From NCBI GenBank assembly GCA_964611645.1, contig CAZTAO010000042.1, positions 1-40,204 of the forward strand: a stretch of 40,204 nucleotides of DNA, in the 5' to 3' direction. The stretch comes from CAZTAO01 sp964611645 (GTDB taxonomy: Bacteria > Armatimonadota > UBA5829). The notes under the pieces are model-generated. The model was not told where the DNA came from. It worked only from the letters and a program-made list of their open reading frames with translations, and did not search any database. Positions within the stretch are counted from its first letter, which is position 1. Each line of letters starts with the position of its first letter. Shown here one piece after another: positions 21,687-30,311 of the stretch. The position numbers and the translations under genes were made by a program.

Positions 21687-23360
21687 ATGACGCCGTCTCA
21701 GGTCATCGATGAGCCTACATGTCTGACTGACGATCAGCTCAGGCAGGTTATTTCCATACACAGCGACACCGGGCAGCCGCTTGCCGACGTATTGGTGGGT
21801 ATGGGCTTCTGCACGGAAAGCCAGGCCCTGAGTCTGATTGCACGGCAGGCTGGGGTGCCGTTTGTGCGCGTACAGGAGAGGGAGCTCGACCCGGACGCAA
21901 TCGCGCTCATTCCCCCCGAGCTTGCTTACAGGCATCATATTCTCCCCCTCAGCGCCGATGAGTGTTCCATTCGGGTGGCCGTTACCGATCCGTTCAACGT
22001 GGCGGTTTCCGACGACATCCGGCTGGTCACGGGCCGCACAGCGGAGATAGTGTTTGCAGACCCACAGGATATACAGCGGCTAGTCGAAGAGCACTACATG
22101 CGCCGGATGATCTCCGACACCACCGATGAAGATATTGAGATTCTGGACGATACGTCGGAAGAGTTGGGCGATCTGGAGCGGATGGCGCGGGAAGCGACAG
22201 TCATCAAGTTCGTGAACCTTATCCTTCGACAGGCGGTTCAGGAGAGGGCTAGTGACGTCCACGTTGAACCCTTTGAGAAGGAGATGCGGGTCAGATACCG
22301 GATCGACGGCGTCCTCCACGAGATTTCCTCGCCCCCCAAGCGGCTGCAGGCGGCGGTCATCTCAAGGCTCAAGATCATGGCCAGCCTCGACATCGCGGAG
22401 CGGCGGCTCCCGCAGGATGGCCGTATCAAGACCAAGATAGCAGGTCGCGAGGTCGACATCCGCATATCCACCATCCCGACCCTGTATGGGGAGAGTGTGG
22501 TCCTGAGGCTGCTGGACCGCAGTTCAATGAACTACTCCCTCGAGAACATCGGAATGCTGCCGGATATGATGGAGGCGATGGAGGCGGTAATCAAGATCCC
22601 GCACGGGATGATACTGGTCACCGGCCCCACGGGAAGTGGAAAGACCACCACCCTCTATGCCGCGTTGCAGAGGGCCTATTCCCCCGAGAAGAAGATCATC
22701 ACCATCGAGGACCCGGTCGAATACCAGTTCGATGGTATCAACCAGATCCAGGTCCACCCGAAGATCGGCCTCACTTTCGCGGCGGGCCTCAGGCACATTC
22801 TCAGGCACGACCCGGACGTAATAATGGTCGGGGAAATCCGAGACCTGGAAACGGCGGAGATAGCGGTCCACTCAGCGCTTACCGGCCACCTTGTGTTCAG
22901 CACGCTCCACACCAACGACGCCGCGGGCGCGGTTACCCGCCTTCTGGAGATGGGGATCGAGCCTTACCTGGTGACTTCCAGCGTTGAAGCTCTGGTTGCA
23001 CAGAGGTTGGTCAGAACGATATGCCCGAACTGCAAAGAACCTTACGAGGCATCGAAAGCTGCTGTTGCCAAGATCGGAAAGAATGGTCACGACGGCTACA
23101 CTCTCTATCGGGGGCGTGGCTGCGACCAGTGCAAGCACACAGGCTACAAAGGCCGAACAGCCATCTACGAAATGCTGATGGTCGACGACGCGATAAGGAC
23201 CCTGGTGCTGGAAAGAGCGCCCGCGACAGCCATAGCGGATACAGCGTGCCAGCACGGTATGAGAACGCTCCGTGAAGACGGTTGGATCAAGGTCAAGAAT
23301 GGCGTCACCACAATAGATGAGGTCGTGAGAGTTACCCAGGAGGAAGAGATAGAGGTATAG
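21687..23360 (+). CDS. gspE: Type II secretion / type IV pilus assembly ATPase GspE/PilB
   Basis: A 557-residue hexameric motor ATPase. An N-terminal MshEN-like domain (about 10-140) precedes the ATPase core. Walker A GPTGSGKTTT is at about 313-321, the Asp box around ITIEDPVEYQ, Walker B VIMVGEIRD at 378-386, and the His box LTGHLVFSTLHTND just after. Four Cys at 446/449/479/482 (CPNC and CDQC) form the zinc tetracysteine domain of GspE/PilB. I chose the ATG at 21687, with GGGGGA just upstream; the frame is open to ATGs at 21594 and 21639, but those parts do not resemble the family. It is the first gene of a long plus-strand operon with gspF 25 bp downstream. A prepilin peptidase is not present in the window. 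Confidence 0.96.
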   Translation: MTPSQVIDEPTCLTDDQLRQVISIHSDTGQPLADVLVGMGFCTESQALSLIARQAGVPFVRVQERELDPDAIALIPPELAYRHHILPLSADECSIRVAVTDPFNVAVSDDIRLVTGRTAEIVFADPQDIQRLVEEHYMRRMISDTTDEDIEILDDTSEELGDLERMAREATVIKFVNLILRQAVQERASDVHVEPFEKEMRVRYRIDGVLHEISSPPKRLQAAVISRLKIMASLDIAERRLPQDGRIKTKIAGREVDIRISTIPTLYGESVVLRLLDRSSMNYSLENIGMLPDMMEAMEAVIKIPHGMILVTGPTGSGKTTTLYAALQRAYSPEKKIITIEDPVEYQFDGINQIQVHPKIGLTFAAGLRHILRHDPDVIMVGEIRDLETAEIAVHSALTGHLVFSTLHTNDAAGAVTRLLEMGIEPYLVTSSVEALVAQRLVRTICPNCKEPYEASKAAVAKIGKNGHDGYTLYRGRGCDQCKHTGYKGRTAIYEMLMVDDAIRTLVLERAPATAIADTACQHGMRTLREDGWIKVKNGVTTIDEVVRVTQEEEIEV

Positions 23361-23385
23361 GTCGCTCTGACCTCCATCCAGATCA

Positions 23386-24606
23386 ATGCCAAACTACTCC
23401 TACCAGGGACTGGACAAGTCCGGCAAACAGGTTTCCGGACAGATTAGCGCGGATGACGGGCGAACCGCCTTGCTGCGGGTAAAGGCGCTGGGGGTGTACC
23501 CCAAGGACGTCCGCATGGTTGCGCAGGCGTCGGCTTCCGGGCGCAAGCGTCCGGCGAACGGCGACAAAATCGGACGGGTTCGCAGTTCTGACTTGACCAT
23601 ATTTAGCAGGCAGTTGGCGAACCTTGTCGGAGGCGGGCTGCCCCTGATGCGCACGTTTTCGGCTCTTACGGAACATACGGAGAGCGTCTCCCTGAAGACT
23701 GTGCTGGAGAAGATGCAGCGCGAGATCAAGGGGGGCAAGGCGCTTTGGGAAGCGTTAAATGAGTTCCCCGCAGTCTTCCCGCCGCTGTACGTGAGTATGG
23801 TCAAAGCGGGCGAGGCCAGCGGCCAGCTTTCATCGGTGCTGCAGTGGCTTGCCGGGTACCTTGAGGCGGAGCAGTTGCGCAGGAACCAGATCCGCTCGGC
23901 CCTTGCATATCCGACGCTTCTGGCCGGCGTGGGCGCGCTGACTGTGATCTCTCTGATCATATTCGTAGTGCCCAAGTTCGTGTCGATGTTCGAGGAGTTT
24001 GGCCAGGCGCTGCCTTTGCCGACCGTGGTGCTGATAGGAATGTCGGGTGTTCTGCTGCACTGGTGGTGGGCGCTGGCGGTGGTTATTGTGGGAGCGACCG
24101 TCGGCATCAAGGCCTACAAACGCACGCCTGCGGGGAAGCTAGCATTCGACGCAATCAGCCTTCGCCTGCCGCTGCTTGGAAAGCTGAATATGAAGTCGTC
24201 GGTGTCCAAGTTCGCGAGGACAACCGCCACTCTGCTACAGGGCGGGGTGCCGTTGTTTGACTCCATGACCATTGTTCGCGATGTTGTGGGCAACGAGGTG
24301 CTGGCCAAGGGAGCGGACCAGGTTCGAGAGGGCATGCGGGAAGGCGGCAGCTTCGCCTCACGCCTCAAGGAAGCGGGAGTATTCCCACCGCTGCTTACCC
24401 ACATGGCGGCAGTCGGTGAGGAGACAGGCAATCTTCAGCAGGTGCTGCTGACTGTGGCGGACGCCTACGACGTGGAGGTGGAGGCAACTCTGAAGAGTGT
24501 TGTCTCGCTGCTGGAGCCAATCATCATAGTGATAATCGGGAGCGTGATCGCGTTCATAATCCTGGCGATGCTGCTGCCGGTGTTCCAGATAAATATGATG
24601 GGATAG
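23386..24606 (+). CDS. gspF: Inner-membrane platform protein GspF/PilC
   Basis: 406 residues, the polytopic membrane platform that couples the GspE ATPase to pseudopilus assembly. Features are the N-terminal MPNYSYQGLDKSGKQVSGQI, two T2SSF domains (about 70-190 and 270-395), each with a KAGEASGQLSSVL / AVGEETGNLQQVL signature, and three hydrophobic helices. The length is normal for the family. It starts 25 bp after gspE. The spacer to gspG is about 130 bp long and carries two hairpins. Confidence 0.96.
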   Translation: MPNYSYQGLDKSGKQVSGQISADDGRTALLRVKALGVYPKDVRMVAQASASGRKRPANGDKIGRVRSSDLTIFSRQLANLVGGGLPLMRTFSALTEHTESVSLKTVLEKMQREIKGGKALWEALNEFPAVFPPLYVSMVKAGEASGQLSSVLQWLAGYLEAEQLRRNQIRSALAYPTLLAGVGALTVISLIIFVVPKFVSMFEEFGQALPLPTVVLIGMSGVLLHWWWALAVVIVGATVGIKAYKRTPAGKLAFDAISLRLPLLGKLNMKSSVSKFARTTATLLQGGVPLFDSMTIVRDVVGNEVLAKGADQVREGMREGGSFASRLKEAGVFPPLLTHMAAVGEETGNLQQVLLTVADAYDVEVEATLKSVVSLLEPIIIVIIGSVIAFIILAMLLPVFQINMMG

Positions 24607-24622
24607 TGACGCCCACAAAGGT

Positions 24623-24666
24623 GTTTCGGTATTTGAGCGGAGCCTGCGGAGCGGAAATGCCGAAAC
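24623..24666. repeat. Operon hairpin, copy A (gspF-gspG spacer)
   Basis: GTTTCGGTATTT (24623-24634) pairs with AAATGCCGAAAC (24655-24666), 12 bp with one G-U pair. Close relatives lie at 24675-24709 and 31221-31256. Confidence 0.7.
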
Positions 24667-24674
24667 AAGGATCA

Positions 24675-24709
24675 CTTTCGGGATTTCCACTTCGTTCAAA
24701 TCCCGAAAG
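24675..24709. repeat. Operon hairpin, copy B (gspF-gspG spacer)
   Basis: CTTTCGGGATTT (24675-24686) pairs perfectly over 12 bp with AAATCCCGAAAG (24698-24709), with an 11-nt loop. It follows copy A by 8 nt. Confidence 0.75.
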
Positions 24710-24738
24710 ACCAAGCAATGCGAAACGGGGGAGAGACA

Positions 24739-25185
24739 TTGAACAAAATACGCAAAACGGCGCTTTCCGGCAAGGCAGGTTTTACCCTGCTGGAACTCCT
24801 GGTGGTTATGGTGATCCTGGTCCTTTTGGCCAGCGTGGTTACTGTGGTTGTGGTCAAACGGGTGGAAGAGGCGAAGCACGCCAAGGCCGTGGCCGACCTT
24901 GAGACTCTGGGCGGCGCTTTGGATCAGTTCTACCTCCACTGCCAGCGGTATCCGGCTACGGAAGAAGGCTTGGACGCGCTGAGGGTCAAACCGCAGGCTG
25001 ATGACCTCTCGAACTGGTCTGGGCCGTACATCAAGCGGGCAGTGGCTGCCGACCCGTGGGCCAAGCCTTATGTCTATCGATGCCCTGGTGAGCACAACCC
25101 CGACTCCTATGATATGTACTCCCTCGGACGGGATGGCAAAGAGGGCGGAGAAGGTCCGGATGCCGATATTGTCAACTGGGACTAG
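24739..25185 (+). CDS. gspG: Major pseudopilin GspG
   Basis: 148 residues. A prepilin leader ends in KAG, then FTLLELLVVMVILVLLASVV with Glu at +5 gives the class III signal peptide and the N-terminal assembly helix. The C-terminal half has the GspG signature: QRYPATEEGLDAL, then a Ca-binding-like DMYSLGRDGKEGGEGPDADI ending in NWD. It forms the body of the T2SS pseudopilus. I prefer the TTG at 24739, preceded by GGGGGAGA; an ATG at 24718 is an alternative without a Shine-Dalgarno. It needs a prepilin peptidase encoded elsewhere. Confidence 0.92.
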   Translation: MNKIRKTALSGKAGFTLLELLVVMVILVLLASVVTVVVVKRVEEAKHAKAVADLETLGGALDQFYLHCQRYPATEEGLDALRVKPQADDLSNWSGPYIKRAVAADPWAKPYVYRCPGEHNPDSYDMYSLGRDGKEGGEGPDADIVNWD

Positions 25186-25780
25186 CAGACATCGCGGGTT
25201 TACGCTTATCGAGCTGATGGTAGTGTTGGCTATTATGGTGATCGTAAGCGCTGTAGCCGTGATCTCCGTGCAGCCTATCCTTGCCGACGCGAGGATGCGT
25301 TCCGGATGTCGGATGGTCGCATCGATAATCAACTACGCCCGCAGCCACGCGGTAACAACCAATAGCGTGGCGCGCGTAGTGGTGGTTGATGGGAAAAGCA
25401 TCGAGATCGACGTCTATGCGGACAGTATGCTGCAGGGGGCCAGTTCATCTACTGCCGGTGGGGTCTCGCAGGGAAGTAGTACTTCGGCCGGCGGCACGGA
25501 AAACAGGGCACTCACCCCGCTGACCACATCGTCGTCGCACTGTGTTCTGCCCGATGGGGTGACAGTCACCCAGATATCGAAACCGGGCGGCATCGGAGAT
25601 GAGAACTGGCTGGAGTTTAGCGGTCTCGGCCAGGCGCAGCAGGCGGTGATAGAGCTTGCCACCGACCGCGGGCAGAAGAGGTACGTGGCCGTGGACCAGA
25701 TAACCGGCCGGTGCCGGGTTCGGACCGAGGAAGAACAGCAGCACTATGAAGACATCGCCGCGCAAGAGGCGCTTCAGTGA
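25160..25780 (+). CDS. gspH: Minor pseudopilin GspH-like
   Basis: 206 residues. The class III leader ends SRHRG, then FTLIELMVVLAIMVIVSAVA. The rest is the beta-rich GspH/FimT-like domain (RMVASIINYARSHAVTTNSV, typical FimT/GspH), with a Ser/Thr/Gly-rich loop about residues 100-125 (SSSTAGGVSQGSSTSAGG). It would cap the pseudopilus tip with GspI, J and K. The ATG at 25160 lies inside the last part of gspG (26-bp overlap) with GGAG-AAGGT upstream, so translation is coupled. Confidence 0.8.
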   Translation: MPILSTGTSRHRGFTLIELMVVLAIMVIVSAVAVISVQPILADARMRSGCRMVASIINYARSHAVTTNSVARVVVVDGKSIEIDVYADSMLQGASSSTAGGVSQGSSTSAGGTENRALTPLTTSSSHCVLPDGVTVTQISKPGGIGDENWLEFSGLGQAQQAVIELATDRGQKRYVAVDQITGRCRVRTEEEQQHYEDIAAQEALQ

Positions 25781-26220
25781 GACCGGGTAGAGCAAGAATA
25801 CTGGCTGGCAACAGGGGCATGACCCTGCTGGAGACTATCGTGGCGCTGGCGATTCTGGCGATAGGAATTGTGGGGGTGCTGCACGCTTTCTCTACCAGCG
25901 TTATCGCGACCAGGGCAGCGGAGTCTTATTCCAAAGGCACTATCCTGGCATCGCAGGTAGCATCCGAGCTGGACCGCCAGACGACGGTTGAGGCCGGGGA
26001 AGAGTCGGGCACATTTGAAGATGAACCTAACTACAGTTGGGAGGCAGTTGTAGAGCCGGCAGATGACAACGGACTGATGCGAACAACTATCACCGTGACC
26101 TGGAACCGGGCAGCTAACCCGAGGCATCTGGACCTGGTGCTGTGCCTGAAGCCATCCGGCGCTGAGACTACCGAGACCGGGACTCCATCGCCGGCATCGA
26201 CTCCAGCGGGTGGTGGCTGA
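25777..26220 (+). CDS. gspI: Minor pseudopilin GspI
   Basis: 147 residues. The class III leader ends NRG, then MTLLETIVALAILAIGIVGV with Glu at +5. The following SYSKGTILASQVASELDRQ and a WNRAANP-containing strand fit GspI. The GTG at 25777 overlaps the gspH stop as GTGA, and the gene ends in TGATG overlapping gspJ. A Thr/Ser/Pro-rich tail (TETGTPSPASTPAGGG) closes the protein. Confidence 0.85.
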   Translation: MRPGRARILAGNRGMTLLETIVALAILAIGIVGVLHAFSTSVIATRAAESYSKGTILASQVASELDRQTTVEAGEESGTFEDEPNYSWEAVVEPADDNGLMRTTITVTWNRAANPRHLDLVLCLKPSGAETTETGTPSPASTPAGGG

Positions 26221-26960
26221 TGAGAGAGCGGAGGGCGGATAGCAGAGGGCGGAGGGGATCCTCGGCCAGAGGTTTCACTCTGGTGGAAGTACTCGTCGCG
26301 GTCGCGATGTTGGTGATCGTGATCGGGGCGATATATGCGGCTTTTCGAGTAGGGAATCAGAGCTCGGTGGTGGTGCAGGAGAGCGCGGACCTGAACCAGA
26401 CCGCGAGAGTGATATTGGGGCGGATAAATTCGGAGTTGCTCAGCATGCATAACCTGTCGGGACAGACCGGCAGCAACCTGCAGGGGCTGAACTCCGAGGA
26501 CAACGGAGAACCGCCGCTCTTTGACAAGCTGACGTTTACCACTGTTTCGCACCAACCTTGCGGGCAAGTCGGAGCCAGGGGCGATGTCTGCACCGTAACA
26601 TACGCGGCGGAGTGCGACAAAGAGGGCAGGGCGCAGGGGATGTTCGTGACCGAGGATTACACCCCGGACTTGCATCTCACCGACACGACCACCCAGGCCG
26701 ATCCGCTGCCGCAGACCAGGATCTCCGATCTGGTGGTGGGGATGGACTGCACCTACCTGGACCCGGATACCGGCGAATGGGTGGACCAGTGGGTGGACAA
26801 GACGGCCCTGCCGACGGCCGTGCGGGTAGAGATAATCCTGCAATCGGCGAGGAAAGGGACCAAGCCGGTGACGGTCGCTTCGACCACAAACCTGCCGACC
26901 TGGGCCAACCCGACAACCGCCACTCCGGCTTCGCCTTCCGGAGGCACGAGTGGTGGATAA
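26220..26960 (+). CDS. gspJ: Minor pseudopilin GspJ
   Basis: 246 residues. The class III leader ends SARG, then FTLVEVLVAVAMLVIVIGAI. The large beta-rich C-terminal domain carries LLSMHNLSGQTGS and a Cys-containing TYAAECDKEG segment; a Thr/Pro/Ser/Gly-rich tail follows. It would be the tip subunit joining GspI and GspK. The start codon overlaps the gspI stop and the end overlaps gspK by 11 nt, so translation is coupled. Confidence 0.82.
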   Translation: MRERRADSRGRRGSSARGFTLVEVLVAVAMLVIVIGAIYAAFRVGNQSSVVVQESADLNQTARVILGRINSELLSMHNLSGQTGSNLQGLNSEDNGEPPLFDKLTFTTVSHQPCGQVGARGDVCTVTYAAECDKEGRAQGMFVTEDYTPDLHLTDTTTQADPLPQTRISDLVVGMDCTYLDPDTGEWVDQWVDKTALPTAVRVEIILQSARKGTKPVTVASTTNLPTWANPTTATPASPSGGTSGG

Positions 26961-28110
26961 CAACAGAGGCATCGCGCTTGTGCTGACCCTCTGGATCATG
27001 CTTGCGCTGATCATACTGGCGGCTGGGATCGCGGTGATGTCCCGGACTGAGACTCAGATAGCCAGGAACTACGCGGACGTAGTCCACTGCCGCTGGGCGG
27101 CGCGTGCGGGGGTGTTCAGCGCACTTGAGAACATCAAGACGTTGAACCAGGAGCAGACGACATATCTGGGAGAAGAACCCTACCTGGTCTTGTCCGGTGA
27201 TCTGAACATAGACCTCGGCGGGTACACATTTGAAACGACCATAGTTGATGAGTCGGGAAAGATCAACCTGAACACGGCTGGCGCGGACTTGCTTACCAGC
27301 CTGTTCGGAACGAGTGATATTTCCGACTGCATAGTGGACTGGAGAGATGCGGACGATACGCCCGGCGCGGGTGGCGCTGAGACTGAGTATTACTCAAGCC
27401 TCGACCCGCCTTACAAGTGCAGGAATGCCGCTTTCCAGACTCTTGGGGAACTCAATCTGGTCAAGGGGATCACTGACGATATACTGTCTGCGCCGCCAAC
27501 AAACGGCACGCACCCGATGATCGATCTGCTTACGGTCTATGCGCCTACTGCTCAAGCGAGCACGACCGGGACGACGGGCGCGACCAAGGTGGACATCCAG
27601 TCGGCCAGCCAGGCGGACTTGCAGAGTGCTTTGGGCGATGTGCTGAGCGCCGGAGAGATAGCTGCAATAGTTGACTACAGAAGGCGGCAGCCTTTCAGGA
27701 GTCCGGCGGAGATAGTCATGGTTCCGGGGCTTAGCCGCCTGAAGATTGAACAGGTATACGATAAGCTAACTGTCTCCGGAGCGGACACGCCATCCGGGCT
27801 GCTGAACATCAATACGGCCACGGTTGAAGCGCTCACCGTTCAGCCGGGGTTGGACCAGACTACCGCCCAGGCGATAGTAGACTACAGAGCAAACCAGGGC
27901 GCGTTCGCGAGCGTGGGCGGGCTGTTGGCTGTGAGTGATGTGACAAACGAAGCGTTTGTGAGTTCCGCGAAGTTCTTCGCGGTCAAGTCGACTGTTTTCA
28001 AGATTATCTCGAAGGGTCTTCGCGCTGGCAACGGGGCCTCCGCGACGATCACGTGCGTTGTAGAGACAGGCTCTGATGGAACAGCGCAGACAAGGTACTG
28101 GCAGGAGTAG
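26950..28110 (+). CDS. gspK: Pseudopilin GspK with helix-hairpin-helix modules
   Basis: 386 residues, starting at GTG 26950. The N-terminal NNRGIALVLTLWIMLALIIL is a class III leader with +5 Leu instead of Glu, a usual GspK feature. Then IVDESGKINLNTAGADLLTS begins the helix-hairpin-helix-containing alpha domain. Two ComEA-like HhH repeats follow: IAAIVDYRRRQPFRSPAEIV at about 235 and AQAIVDYRANQGAFASVGGL near 315. The final strands carry a Cys (TCVVETGS). GspK is the pseudopilus tip; the ComEA-like repeats are an expansion of the usual HhH. It overlaps gspJ, and the PilM-N gene begins 3 bp after. Confidence 0.86.
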   Translation: MVDNNRGIALVLTLWIMLALIILAAGIAVMSRTETQIARNYADVVHCRWAARAGVFSALENIKTLNQEQTTYLGEEPYLVLSGDLNIDLGGYTFETTIVDESGKINLNTAGADLLTSLFGTSDISDCIVDWRDADDTPGAGGAETEYYSSLDPPYKCRNAAFQTLGELNLVKGITDDILSAPPTNGTHPMIDLLTVYAPTAQASTTGTTGATKVDIQSASQADLQSALGDVLSAGEIAAIVDYRRRQPFRSPAEIVMVPGLSRLKIEQVYDKLTVSGADTPSGLLNINTATVEALTVQPGLDQTTAQAIVDYRANQGAFASVGGLLAVSDVTNEAFVSSAKFFAVKSTVFKIISKGLRAGNGASATITCVVETGSDGTAQTRYWQE

Positions 28111-28113
28111 AAT

Positions 28114-29664
28114 ATGCTGATTTTCGAGAACAAGACCTGTTTGGGAGTGGATGTCTCAGGCAGGGATGTCAAGATTGTGGAACTGGCGAAGTCTCGCGCC
28201 GGGTTTGAGGTGGTGCAGGCTGCGCGGCTTGAGATCGGGAGCGCCGACCTGGCGATCGTGCTCAAGCAGTTCCTCACGGACACCGACACCCAACCCAGCC
28301 GAACGGTCTGGTCTTTGCCCACCAACTCATGCTCGGTGAAGTTTGCCCAACTGCCAAAGGCAAACCCCGCCGACACCGCGAGGATGGCCAGATACGAGGC
28401 CGAATCCCAGATCCCGATCCCACTGGGAGATCTGGTCTGGGGCTACTCTGCGGCCAAACCGGCCAGGGGAGAAGAGCTCAGCCAGGTAGTGATTGCGGCA
28501 GCCAGACGGGCCATTGTCGAGGAAACCGCCGGGATGCTGGAGTCGGCCGGGGTGGCTTCGACTGCCGCAATGGTCGCGTCTCTGGCGGAGGCTCGCAGTC
28601 TGAAGAGCAGCCTTGTGGGAGACGAACCGGCTCTGATAGTCAGCATTGGCGAGATATGGACCAGCCTTACTACAGTCAAGGGCGGTCAGGTTACCTCTTG
28701 CCGCAGTGTGCATATAGGAGTGGACGAGCTTCAGGGCGCCGATGCTAATACAGACGGCGATGCTGGCTCGTCAGATTCTCAGCCTGATGCTCAATGGATC
28801 GAGAAACTGGCTTCCGAGATCCGCCGGTCCGCGCTGTTCTCCACTACCGGCCTTGGTGGAAAGAGCATTGGGACTGCGATACTCACAGGAGACGGAGCCG
28901 CGTTCCTCGGGCTTGCCCAGGCTCTGGCCAGAGACACAGGGTTGACCGTGAAGACAGGCGACCCGTGGGGCGGTATGGCCATGAGCGAAGTCGCGGCACA
29001 CAACAAGCACTATGTTCCTGCGTCATTTGCAGTTGCCACCGGTCTGGCGATTGCGGGGCTTGAGCGCGGAGCAATCATTAACCTGATGCCCGACGGGCGG
29101 GCAGAGGAATTGCTCAAGAGGCGCAAGCAAGTCCTGACAATGGGAGCCCTCGCATCTGTGGCGGTTGTGCTGCTTGTGTTCCTGCTGCTCGGCCAGTCGG
29201 GGATCAGCGCGAAGTCCGATGAGCTTGATGCGCTGCGGATGCAGAAGGCGTCCGCTCAGAGAAAACAGACCACGTCGGTTCAGCCCGAAATGCGGACAAC
29301 AACGGCTACCATCAGAAAGATTGTTGCCGAATTGGGGAAGAAGCCTCAGAGTCCACTCGAGGTTCTCAGGCTTCTCAGCGAGAACCTGCCAAAGAGCTGT
29401 TGGCTCACCGAACTTCGATTCGATGCAGGGAAGTCGGTGGTGATGAAAGGCAATGCGCTGTCGAACTCGGCAGTGGCGGACACCGTCTACCTGCTGACCA
29501 ACTCAGCCTGGTTTGACTCTGTGTCTCTGGACTATTCAAACTTGGGGAAGAGCGGATCGGCGGCGCTTTATGATTTCCAGATAAAGTGCGCGCTGCCTCC
29601 GGATTCCTCAGTCACTGCCGCGTCGGGAAAGAAGAGCGCGAAGAAGGGGTCGGTTGTTCGATGA
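28114..29664 (+). CDS. PilM-PilN fusion (GspL-like assembly protein)
   Basis: 516 residues in two parts. Residues about 1-335 are an actin-like PilM domain: MLIFENKTCLGVDVSGRDVK (phosphate-1 loop), AVATGLAIAG and GTAILTGDGAAFLG. A membrane helix (ALASVAVVLLVFLLLGQSG) at about 345-365 begins a PilN part with a short coiled coil and the beta-rich LRLLSENLPKSCWLTELRFD domain. In many genomes pilM and pilN are separate; here they are a single polypeptide, as in GspL, where the cytoplasmic domain is an actin-like fold and the periplasmic part a ferredoxin-like fold. The gene ends in ATGA overlapping the next. Confidence 0.88.
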   Translation: MLIFENKTCLGVDVSGRDVKIVELAKSRAGFEVVQAARLEIGSADLAIVLKQFLTDTDTQPSRTVWSLPTNSCSVKFAQLPKANPADTARMARYEAESQIPIPLGDLVWGYSAAKPARGEELSQVVIAAARRAIVEETAGMLESAGVASTAAMVASLAEARSLKSSLVGDEPALIVSIGEIWTSLTTVKGGQVTSCRSVHIGVDELQGADANTDGDAGSSDSQPDAQWIEKLASEIRRSALFSTTGLGGKSIGTAILTGDGAAFLGLAQALARDTGLTVKTGDPWGGMAMSEVAAHNKHYVPASFAVATGLAIAGLERGAIINLMPDGRAEELLKRRKQVLTMGALASVAVVLLVFLLLGQSGISAKSDELDALRMQKASAQRKQTTSVQPEMRTTTATIRKIVAELGKKPQSPLEVLRLLSENLPKSCWLTELRFDAGKSVVMKGNALSNSAVADTVYLLTNSAWFDSVSLDYSNLGKSGSAALYDFQIKCALPPDSSVTAASGKKSAKKGSVVR

Positions 29665-30311
29665 AGATACGGCAGGTTGGACCAATAGTAATTGCCTCTG
29701 CGGTTCTGGCGCTTGTGATCTTGTGCCTGGCTGTCGGCATAGTGAACCAGCAGCTCACAAGCTCGCGGTTGTCGGGCCAGATTGTCCAGGAGAAAGCCGC
29801 GATAGCGAAGTTCTCAGAGGATTCAGTCGTCAATGCCGCGTTGGTGAAAGACTACCAGAAGCTCTCCGCGAAGCTGGGTGGGCGGTATAGAGACGCATCC
29901 TGGAGCTCGCACATGCCGTTCGTGATCAACCAGTTGACCGGCATAATGCAGGGCAACAAGCTGAAGATCGAGACCCTCAAGCCTGATCCTGTCACCCTGA
30001 TCGGCGGTGTGTCCCGGCTGCCTCTGCGGATAGGGTTCAAGGCGGGGCTGGGCGACTTGGCCAAGGTAGTGAGAGAGATCGAGAAGACGACCCCACTGCT
30101 TGATATTGAGAGCCTCGACATACGGACCACGGCAGGCTCAGACCAACTCCAGGTCGACGCGACTGTCGCCTGCTTTGCGGTGGTTGACAAGAACGCCCCG
30201 CAGGTCACCTCGAATGCGCCTAAGTCCGAGACTGTGATGGTTACCGTTGATAAGTCAGCGACTTCCGGCAATGCCAAGGATGCCGCTGGATCGAGCAAGG
30301 ACAAACGATGA
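29661..30311 (+). CDS. PilO/GspM-like inner-membrane assembly protein
   Basis: 216 residues. It starts at the ATG 29661 within the ATGA overlap with the fusion gene. A membrane helix (IVIASAVLALVILCLAVGIV) is followed by a coiled coil and a ferredoxin-like domain (LPLRIGFKAGLGDLAKVVRE, LDIESLDIRTT), the PilO/GspM pattern. It pairs with PilN. The tail is Ser/Lys-rich. It overlaps the next gene by 4 nt (ATGA). Confidence 0.84.
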   Translation: MKIRQVGPIVIASAVLALVILCLAVGIVNQQLTSSRLSGQIVQEKAAIAKFSEDSVVNAALVKDYQKLSAKLGGRYRDASWSSHMPFVINQLTGIMQGNKLKIETLKPDPVTLIGGVSRLPLRIGFKAGLGDLAKVVREIEKTTPLLDIESLDIRTTAGSDQLQVDATVACFAVVDKNAPQVTSNAPKSETVMVTVDKSATSGNAKDAAGSSKDKR

